Assembly: GCA_043800975.1 (NCBI GenBank)
Contig: JAZDMK010000286.1
Coordinates: 1 to 5,355 of the forward strand
From: JAZDMK01 sp043800975
GTDB lineage: Bacteria; Bacteroidota; Bacteroidia; Bacteroidales; JAHJDW01
Length of the DNA stretch: 5,355 nt
Direction: 5' to 3'
Below, one piece after another: positions 1 to 5,355 of this stretch. A model generated the notes under the pieces. It saw only the letters and a program-made list of their open reading frames with translations. It did no database searches and had not been told where the DNA came from. A program made the position numbers and the translations under genes. Position 1 is the first letter of the stretch; each line of letters starts with the position of its first letter.

Positions 1-2248
1 TTTTCACTACGGTTCCGTCAAACCGGAATAAAACCCATTCCAAATTGCAGGTTTTTTCCTGCAAGAGGTCATTGGATCCATATACAAGGACTTTACCATC
101 TTTGACAATACCGCTTACAAGAACTGGGCAAAAAAATCTCTTTGCCATATAGTGCAGCGCTTTCCAACGCCCAAAATAATCAATACTACTCCAGGATATT
201 ACAGGCCAGTTATCGTTCAATTGCCAGTAGAGAGCACCAGTTGAATTTGGAAAGTTCCGGCGAAGTGCTTCACAGCCCATTTTCATACCCTCACCCTGCA
301 GAATTTGTGAAACGGTGATCCAGTTCATCATACCTGCAGGCATCCGGAACATATCTGCCGTGTAAGTGGCAATACGGGCATTCCCCTGATTCTGATTCGG
401 TTTTCTGCCTGTAAGATTGTGATGATCAAGAATGGCTGAAGGGAAATAACGGTCTTCCATTTTCGTAAAAGAACGTATAGTTTCTGCATGCGGTAAAGAC
501 TGAAATCCAAATTCCGCTACGAACCTATATTTCCCCATTTCGGAGTATGCATCAAATCGCTTTTCTCCGCCCCAGACCTCATAGGTATGAACAGTTCCGG
601 AAGCCGTTTGATAATCTGAATGTTCCTGCTTTCGATCGAGAGGATTATGCGGACTGCTTGGCCAAAATGGTCTGTCGGGATCATATAATGCAGCAGTTTG
701 GGGAATTGCTTCACAGAAAATTTTATCAAATTCTTCCCATGTAACAGCAGGATTGTTTGCTATCCATCTCTGGCCTCCGGACATATTGTGTTCGGACTCA
801 TTGTTTCCGCACCAAAGTGCAATAGAAGGATGATGGCGCCTGCGTAAAACCACGTTTTTTATCTCAACCTTTACATTTTCAAGATAAGGTTCAGTTGCAA
901 GATACGGCCCGGAGGCGAACATAAAATCATGCCAGATTAAAAGCCCGTTTTCATCGCAAAATTCATAAAATACATCCGGTTCATATAATCCTCCTCCCCA
1001 TAGACGGATCATATTCATATTTGCATCAATACAAGATCTAAGCAGGTGTTTGTAATGCTTTTCGGTTAACCGGCCAGGCATCGCGTCTGCCGGAATCCAG
1101 TTAGCACCTCTGCAAAAGATCAATTCTCCATTAACCTTTATACCGAAAGTTTCTCCACGCTCATCCTTTTCACGGGCAATTTCAATAGTTCTTAAACCTA
1201 TTCTGACCTGTCGTTTATGCACCGTCTTTCCCTCACTTTGCAAAACAGCCTTCACTGTATAGAGAGGCTGCTCCCCCCAACCATTTGGCCACCACAGTTT
1301 GGGATCCGGGATACAGATAGTGCTATCAGCCTTACCATTGCTAACAGCCAGGCTGGTGCGGGCAATCGTTGTGTCTTGCAATGTTACTTCGAAATCAATG
1401 CTGAAATTTCCGGTACGGTAAGTCTCTACCTCAGCACTTACGAACAGAAGGGCTTCTATGGGATTTGTAATGTCCTGTGTGACACCTAATTGAGTAACCC
1501 TGCCGGTGTCGTAAGCTACCAGCCTGACAGGTTTCCAAATTCCGCTGGAAAGCAGACGAATGCCCCAGTCCCATCCAAAATCGGAGGCTTCCTTACGGGA
1601 ATAATAAAGAAGACCTTTCAATGCATCATTGGTAACAGCATTACCGCTCCTCCAGGTAACCCTGGGATCTGCGTCTGCCTGTTTTTTATTCCACTCAAGA
1701 ACCGAACGAAAAACAGCACGCAAGGTATTTGTTCCTTTTTGAAGATGTTGCTTCACATCGAATTCGTATTCGATGAACATATTTTGTGTATTGGCAATCA
1801 GCACATTGTTCAGATATAATTCACAGATAACATCAAGTCCCCTGCAATCCAGCAGGATTTTATCTTTCTCAAGAAAAGCCTCATCAACTGTAAAACTGCG
1901 TTCATATTCCCATTCTTTTTTCTCTACCCATTGGGCATCAAGCTCATTGTCGCGATAATATGGATACTCAAGTCTCCCCACCCTGATCAGGTCTTCCTGA
2001 ACCGTTCCGGGAACAACTGCATCCATCCATTCTGCTTCGTCTGTAGCTCTGAATTTCCAGGCTCCATTTAAATCGATTACATTAATAGTTTGCGAACCAT
2101 CATTAATCCGGGCAAAGGCAGAAACTTCAGGATCCTCTTTCTGCGTCAGGTTCAGGGAAGTCTCACTATTAACGCAACCAGTGAATGGCCATAATACACT
2201 CATGAATAACAATAGTATGCAGCCTATTTTTAATTTTTCTGATTCCAT
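1..2248 (-). CDS. GH2 beta-mannosidase, lipoprotein, 3' end cut by window edge
   Basis: Likely an exo-acting beta-mannosidase of glycoside hydrolase family 2, removing terminal beta-linked mannose from mannan- or N-glycan-derived oligosaccharides in the periplasm or at the cell surface. I translated the frame from ATG at 2248 to the left edge: 749 codons, no stop. A hydrophobic leader ends in FTGC (Cys25), a lipoprotein signal. The N-terminal sugar-binding domain carries PGTV (80-83) and YYRDNE (97-102). The family-typical GWDWG follows (W226-D227-W228-G229), then WGGG (417-420) and HHPSIALWCGNNE with the acid/base Glu484. The nucleophile is Glu579 in EFGFQS; YWQLND begins at 674. The spacing of the two glutamates (95) fits characterised family members. 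Full-length enzymes have roughly 850 residues, so about 100 C-terminal residues (Ig-like domain) lie off the left edge. It is the only ATG in frame before an upstream stop (TAA at 2279-2281). A GH2 exo-glucosaminidase is less likely because of the GWDWG motif. Confidence 0.95.
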   Translation of the reverse strand, partial: MESEKLKIGCILLLFMSVLWPFTGCVNSETSLNLTQKEDPEVSAFARINDGSQTINVIDLNGAWKFRATDEAEWMDAVVPGTVQEDLIRVGRLEYPYYRDNELDAQWVEKKEWEYERSFTVDEAFLEKDKILLDCRGLDVICELYLNNVLIANTQNMFIEYEFDVKQHLQKGTNTLRAVFRSVLEWNKKQADADPRVTWRSGNAVTNDALKGLLYYSRKEASDFGWDWGIRLLSSGIWKPVRLVAYDTGRVTQLGVTQDITNPIEALLFVSAEVETYRTGNFSIDFEVTLQDTTIARTSLAVSNGKADSTICIPDPKLWWPNGWGEQPLYTVKAVLQSEGKTVHKRQVRIGLRTIEIAREKDERGETFGIKVNGELIFCRGANWIPADAMPGRLTEKHYKHLLRSCIDANMNMIRLWGGGLYEPDVFYEFCDENGLLIWHDFMFASGPYLATEPYLENVKVEIKNVVLRRRHHPSIALWCGNNESEHNMSGGQRWIANNPAVTWEEFDKIFCEAIPQTAALYDPDRPFWPSSPHNPLDRKQEHSDYQTASGTVHTYEVWGGEKRFDAYSEMGKYRFVAEFGFQSLPHAETIRSFTKMEDRYFPSAILDHHNLTGRKPNQNQGNARIATYTADMFRMPAGMMNWITVSQILQGEGMKMGCEALRRNFPNSTGALYWQLNDNWPVISWSSIDYFGRWKALHYMAKRFFCPVLVSGIVKDGKVLVYGSNDLLQEKTCNLEWVLFRFDGTVVK

Positions 2249-2327
2249 TTGAATATATTTAAGGTTACCTGGTTCGAGTTATAAGTCAAACATTTTTAAC
2301 TGATTAGAATTTCCTGATGGACAAAAC
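2249..2327. other. 79-base gap between the DUF5009 and beta-mannosidase genes
   Basis: A short AT-rich spacer. I see no hairpin terminator, no Shine-Dalgarno sequence before the ATG at 2248, and no good -33/-7 pair. This fits cotranscription of the two genes but does not prove it. Confidence 0.4.
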
Positions 2328-3458
2328 CTAAACTTTTAAAAACTTCCCTTTTTTATAAAAGATCCAGAGGATAAAAAATGTAATTGACACATTTCCCAGC
2401 CGGATGAGCACCTCGTAATAATTTCCCAAGAATTGCTCAGTGCCGTGAAACAATGATTGCGTAACACTGCTGAAATTAATCAATTCATAAAGCATATAGG
2501 CCAGAATGGAGTTCATACCATAGATTTTCAGCCAGTTCAGGTATTTACCGTAGTTCCGATAATCGATCAGGTAATAAAAGAGCGCCATCAATAAAAAACA
2601 AATTCCGCTGCTGAACAAAGTCATTGAACTGGTCCAGATATGTTTAATAATTGGCATTTGCAACCCCCAGAGCAAGCCTGCCGCAATCATCGAGACTCCT
2701 CCAATGGCCAGCCACTGCACTTTTTTAGTTTCCCTCAGGTTGCCTTTCATGATCTGCCCGGCAAATACACCGGTCATTACCGTTACACCAAAATTCAGGC
2801 TGCTGAGAATCCATGTATAGCGGTATTTTCCAAAATCAAGACCCGTTTCAGTAACTGTTACACCATCCCGAAACCTGCCAAGAAGAACCCGGTCAACATA
2901 TTCGGCAAGGTTGAAGTCAGCTGTAAAATTGCCACCTCCATAACCGTCTACCCGGACAAATGTCAGAAGCGCCCAGTAAAGGAGGAGTAATACAGACGAG
3001 AGAATGATCTGCCACCGTTTCTGAAAATGGATCAGCAGCACCGCCGAAATCAGGTAGCCAACAGCAATAGCCTGGAGGGTATTTGAATAGAAATAGATTT
3101 TTTGGGGATCGAAAGAGAGAAGGTTTCCCTGACACATCATTCCAAAGAGGAAAAGCAGCACAATGCGTTTCAGTATTCTTTTGTACAACTGTTTTTTGCT
3201 ACCCTCTTTCAGGTATTTTGCAAAAGCAAACGGCATGGAGGCGCCCGCCATGAACATAAATAGTGGCATGATAATATCCCAGAAAGCAAATCCTTCCCAT
3301 GGGACATGTTCAAATTGTGAATTAACCGCATTTATCAAGGGGATGTGGATTGCCCTGCTGAACGCATCGAGCACAGGTTGAAAAAACACCAGGCAAAAAA
3401 GGTCAAAGCCCCTTAAAACATCGAGCGACCCTAAACGTTTGAATTGTTGGTTTTCCAT
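2328..3458 (-). CDS. DUF5009 / NagX-like membrane protein, heparan-alpha-glucosaminide N-acetyltransferase family
   Basis: A 376-residue integral membrane protein with about ten hydrophobic segments, of the DUF5009 (COG4299) family related to human lysosomal HGSNAT, which moves acetyl groups from cytosolic acetyl-CoA to glucosamine across a membrane. Visible family motifs: SLDVLRGFD (11-19) at the N-terminus; HVPWEGFAFWDIIMPLF (51-67) with G72 just after; NTLQAIAVGYL (126-136); a TM segment with the GVFAGQI pattern (230-236); KHIWTSS (272-278); and YGMNSILAYML (313-323). His51, before W54-E55-G56, is the best candidate for the histidine that carries acetyl in HGSNAT. This is inferred by motif position, not alignment. 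Bacterial relatives called NagX occur in N-acetylglucosamine utilisation regulons. The gene sits 82 bases after the amidohydrolase and 79 before the beta-mannosidase, which suggests a role with glycan breakdown products. No RBS is evident. Family assignment is firm; the reaction is unproven for bacterial members. Confidence 0.9.
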   Translation of the reverse strand: MENQQFKRLGSLDVLRGFDLFCLVFFQPVLDAFSRAIHIPLINAVNSQFEHVPWEGFAFWDIIMPLFMFMAGASMPFAFAKYLKEGSKKQLYKRILKRIVLLFLFGMMCQGNLLSFDPQKIYFYSNTLQAIAVGYLISAVLLIHFQKRWQIILSSVLLLLYWALLTFVRVDGYGGGNFTADFNLAEYVDRVLLGRFRDGVTVTETGLDFGKYRYTWILSSLNFGVTVMTGVFAGQIMKGNLRETKKVQWLAIGGVSMIAAGLLWGLQMPIIKHIWTSSMTLFSSGICFLLMALFYYLIDYRNYGKYLNWLKIYGMNSILAYMLYELINFSSVTQSLFHGTEQFLGNYYEVLIRLGNVSITFFILWIFYKKGKFLKV

Positions 3459-3480
3459 AGAATTTGATTATAAACCCTGT

Positions 3481-3540
3481 TTATTTTTCTGTATCCGAAA
3501 GTGCCAGCAGGTGTTTGAATACATCTCCATCCAATGTTTT
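3481..3540 (-). other. In-frame 19-codon open extension after the amidohydrolase TAG stop
   Basis: Directly after the TAG at 3543-3541, and in the same frame, come 19 sense codons and then TAA at 3483-3481. They read KTLDGDVFKHLLALSDTEK, a soluble, helix-like peptide with ordinary amino-acid composition. It may be a former C-terminal tail cut off by a nonsense change, a remnant of a lost gene, or chance. The closing motif of the amidohydrolase fold lies before the TAG, so the enzyme does not obviously need it. TAG also ends the DUF5009 gene, which speaks against stop-codon reassignment. Confidence 0.3.
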
Positions 3541-4638
3541 CTACTGTCTGCTGCTGCTAAAAAACCGTTCTGCATTTTTGTAGAATATTTTATCGATTAC
3601 CTCACAGGGCAGCATTAACCCTTTTACTTCCCTTTGCTCAAGGTCTTTCACATTAATAACAGAATCAGTTGCCATAAAAATCCACTGATCCATCCATACC
3701 TGACCAAGACCTGTTGTTATCGCGGAATAGTTAAGATCGTTTTCATTGATTGTTACATCAGAACCATATATAATTCTGTCCTGATATTTTATTAAAAAAT
3801 TCCGGATCTTTTGCCTGTCTTTCAATGACTGATATTGCAAATGTCCAATTCTGTCAGTAAGATCAGCTTTCATGTTCGGGTAGCTTTCAAATCTTTCGGA
3901 TAATTCCTCAACGCTCCATTCCAGACTGGCAAGGTGAGCGCCGGTAAAATCAAGTTCCGGGTACTGCTTCAATAAATTATCACGTGCATCTATCTGGTCC
4001 TGGTACGAAGGTGCTTCCGGGTGCAGGTACATATGATATTGCGGATGGGATTGGAAATAACGCCGATCGTTACCCATAGTCATTTTCTCAATGGGAAGCC
4101 AGCAGTTCTTAGGTTCGCCCAAGTGTGCCATCAAAGGTATTTTCTTTGTCTGAATATGATCAAATACCGGCTTAAAGGCTGTATCATCTACCATTACAAA
4201 TGATCCGTCCATGTCTTTTAATGCCATTCCTATGTTTTTCCATATTTTAATACCGGGAGCTCCGGCTTTCATACATTGATCAATGCAGGTAATTGTTTGC
4301 TGAGTAAAACCTGCTGTACCAAAATTATCTACCGAAAAAGTTCCGAAGAAGGCAAATTCATCAGGAAAAAGCTTCTTCATCAAACTGGAAATTTCTATCT
4401 GTTCATTAATTGGGACCCCGGCATCTACATTTTGTGAAATTAATTTAAAATTCAACTTAACTGCATATTCAAGATATCTGGGATCTGATGTATTGTAGTG
4501 AAAATGAGCATCGATTTTCGGAATTTTTGCAAAATCGTTAACTGAATAATAATCAACATCAGAAGTATTGCACCCCCAGAATGAAAGTACAAATAATATT
4601 AACGCCCAGAGATAACGAAAATTCTTTCTATTCATCAT
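3541..4638 (-). CDS. Exported amidohydrolase-family (COG2159-like TIM-barrel) metal-dependent hydrolase
   Basis: A 365-residue metal-dependent hydrolase of the Amidohydrolase_2 type (PF04909/COG2159). The N-terminus (MMNRK, then hydrophobic 8-21) ends in FWGC, so Cys23 is a probable lipid-anchored cysteine, although W at -2 makes the lipobox imperfect. The barrel shows the expected ligands in order: DAHFH with His45 and His47 on strand 1, MAHLGEP with His172, GAHLAS with His235, and YGSD with Asp294. Lys131, in GIKIWKN, lies where some amidohydrolases carry a bridging lysine, though COG2159 members usually bind one metal without it. The C-terminus IFYKNAERFF (351-360) is the family's usual closing helix, so the protein looks complete. 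ATGs at 4638 and 4635 are adjacent; either may be used. The upstream region is A-rich without a Shine-Dalgarno sequence. The substrate cannot be deduced: relatives include decarboxylases and lactonases. Protein-like in-frame codons follow its TAG stop. Confidence 0.9.
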   Translation of the reverse strand: MMNRKNFRYLWALILFVLSFWGCNTSDVDYYSVNDFAKIPKIDAHFHYNTSDPRYLEYAVKLNFKLISQNVDAGVPINEQIEISSLMKKLFPDEFAFFGTFSVDNFGTAGFTQQTITCIDQCMKAGAPGIKIWKNIGMALKDMDGSFVMVDDTAFKPVFDHIQTKKIPLMAHLGEPKNCWLPIEKMTMGNDRRYFQSHPQYHMYLHPEAPSYQDQIDARDNLLKQYPELDFTGAHLASLEWSVEELSERFESYPNMKADLTDRIGHLQYQSLKDRQKIRNFLIKYQDRIIYGSDVTINENDLNYSAITTGLGQVWMDQWIFMATDSVINVKDLEQREVKGLMLPCEVIDKIFYKNAERFFSSSRQ

Positions 4639-4797
4639 TTTATTATGTTTTTCTGTTTATTTATTTTTTCTCTATTTTTGTTGCAAATACTAACAAGATC
4701 ATATTGAAAACCACAAATAATTTATGGACCCGAGGCTCTTTTCTTCTTCTGGTCTTTTCAACTTATTCAATTGGGTTCGACAGTTCTTTGTGACAAA
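4639..4797. other. 159-base AT-rich intergenic gap
   Basis: This is the longest non-coding gap in the window, between the Cys-rich gene and the amidohydrolase. Apart from the weak promoter candidate I see no strong hairpin followed by a T-run on the minus strand, so no terminator can be called. The only pairing I noticed is GACCC near 4727 with GGGTT near 4773, which has a loop of about 40 bases and is too weak to count. Confidence 0.5.
4684..4717 (-). promoter_or_regulatory. Possible Bacteroidota-type promoter upstream of the amidohydrolase gene
   Basis: On the minus strand TTTG (4717-4714) is followed after 21 bases by TAGTATTTG (4692-4684), close to the Bacteroidota sigma pattern TTTG-N19/21-TAnnTTTG but with one extra base inside the -7 box. 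It would start transcription about 35 to 45 bases before the ATG at 4638, leaving an A-rich leader. The match is imperfect and short motifs like this occur by chance in AT-rich DNA. Confidence 0.3.
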
Positions 4798-5337
4798 TTA
4801 AAGTTTTACTCTGAAGCTACAAACATCTCCTCCTTTAATAATTGACTCCAGTATTTCAACCTCCACCTTTTTATCAGCATAGGTTTCGAACATTTGCTTA
4901 AGATAACCCGCTGAGCAACTACAATATGTGCCAGAAATCTCCGAAGAAAATCTATTTACCATGGAGCATAAGCATTTATTAGGCTGATCTTTTAATATGT
5001 ATTTTATTAATACTATATCTCCCTCTTTAGTTGCTGCCTCTTTGGACCATCTCGTTTTAAGGCGTTCTACAAGATCCTCAAGATCCATTTTTACAACTGG
5101 TTTGCCGGGATCCTGATGCGAGCAGAAACAGCTCCTTCCGCATTGTTCCATTAGTTGTTGCCCTTCTTCTATATCCAACTTAGTATCAATAACTTCCATA
5201 AAACGCTTTACCCAACCCTTAACAAACTCCATTTTTTTTTCACAGTCTGGATCATCTGAAAGTGGTATAGCATTAAAATCGGATTTAACAACAGGCATTA
5301 GTGCCGCAGCGCCTAAACCACATTTAAAACTCTTCAT
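4798..5337 (-). CDS. Cysteine-rich DUF6144-like protein, start uncertain
   Basis: From the ATG at 5337 this is 179 residues with ten cysteines: C6, C32, C66, C70, C72, C122, C124, C139, C141 and C173. The pattern CGRSCFC (66-72), CLC (122-124), GTYCSCS (137-142) and GGDVCSF (169-175) recalls a family of small Bacteroidota and Firmicutes proteins annotated DUF6144, whose C-terminal half resembles V4R/ATC-hydrolase-like domains. I assign this from remembered pattern only. The paired cysteines suggest metal binding or redox chemistry; no enzyme activity is known to me. The leader KCGLGAAALMPVV looks like the hydrophobic part of a Tat or Sec signal. The frame stays open upstream to the window edge (N-R-N-K-F-I before the Met), giving RNKFIMK, one residue off a twin-arginine RRxFLK motif, so the true start may lie past 5355. 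It is 159 bases from the amidohydrolase and may be a separate unit. Confidence 0.8.
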   Translation of the reverse strand: MKSFKCGLGAAALMPVVKSDFNAIPLSDDPDCEKKMEFVKGWVKRFMEVIDTKLDIEEGQQLMEQCGRSCFCSHQDPGKPVVKMDLEDLVERLKTRWSKEAATKEGDIVLIKYILKDQPNKCLCSMVNRFSSEISGTYCSCSAGYLKQMFETYADKKVEVEILESIIKGGDVCSFRVKL

Positions 5338-5355
5338 TATAAATTTATTTCTATT

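Noticed and set aside
547..744. Plus-strand 65-codon frame, and minus-strand short frames at 328-510 and 517-729
   Set aside because: All overlap the catalytic part of the beta-mannosidase in other frames and have no family resemblance.
1217..1819. Plus-strand open frames of 90 and 109 codons lying end to end
   Set aside because: They run antisense to the beta-mannosidase frame, which is continuous here and carries GWDWG; their translations resemble no protein family.
1..2248. Possible frameshifted or broken glycosidase, since the gene shows no complete start-to-stop frame in the window
   Set aside because: Codon-by-codon reading from 2248 to 1 stays in one frame with no stop and all catalytic motifs; the gene simply runs off the edge.
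2917..3135. 72-codon minus-strand frame inside the DUF5009 gene
   Set aside because: A shadow of the membrane protein in another frame; the DUF5009 frame has clear family motifs throughout this stretch.
3541..3543. TAG read as a sense codon (code reassignment)
   Set aside because: TAG also ends the DUF5009 gene at 2328-2330, directly before non-coding-looking DNA, and the Cys-rich gene uses TAA; nothing supports a variant code.
4673..4680. Perfect TAnnTTTG box (TATTTTTG) on the plus strand
   Set aside because: There is no -33 TTTG or TTG at the right distance and no plus-strand gene downstream; it is likely chance in AT-rich sequence.
4724..4801. 25-codon plus-strand frame starting MDPRLFSSS
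   Set aside because: Very short, lies mostly in an intergenic gap and overlaps the end of the Cys-rich gene; no ribosome-binding signal or recognisable peptide.

Overview
The window looks like chromosomal DNA from a member of the Bacteroidota. The evidence is protein style (exported lipoproteins that include a GH2 beta-mannosidase, a DUF5009/NagX-type membrane protein and a Cys-rich DUF6144-like protein), AT-rich intergenic gaps, and A-rich start regions without Shine-Dalgarno sequences. The placement is by family resemblance only; no taxonomic marker gene is present.

All four genes read on the minus strand, so transcription runs from right to left. In that order they are: a small cysteine-rich protein whose reading frame is still open at the right edge (4798-5337); an exported metal-dependent amidohydrolase, probably a lipoprotein (3541-4638); a polytopic DUF5009/heparan-alpha-glucosaminide N-acetyltransferase-like (NagX-like) membrane protein (2328-3458); and a lipoprotein GH2 beta-mannosidase (1-2248) that is cut by the left edge, with 749 codons present and no stop or frameshift. 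The gaps are 159, 82 and 79 bases, with no convincing terminator in any of them. The last three genes could form one transcription unit. A weak Bacteroidota-type promoter candidate sits in the 159-base gap, so the Cys-rich gene may be separate.

The beta-mannosidase and the NagX-like protein suggest use of mannose- and/or GlcNAc-containing glycans, for example the Man-beta-1,4-GlcNAc unit of N-glycan cores or beta-mannan oligosaccharides. The amidohydrolase substrate cannot be read from the sequence. No SusC/SusD pair, regulator, transporter, RNA gene, mobile element, repeat array or CRISPR is visible, so calling this a polysaccharide utilisation locus would need flanking sequence.

The oddest details are a 19-codon in-frame, protein-like stretch directly after the TAG stop of the amidohydrolase, and a degenerate Tat-like leader on the Cys-rich protein that may start outside the window. 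I found no clear evidence of a wholly new system.
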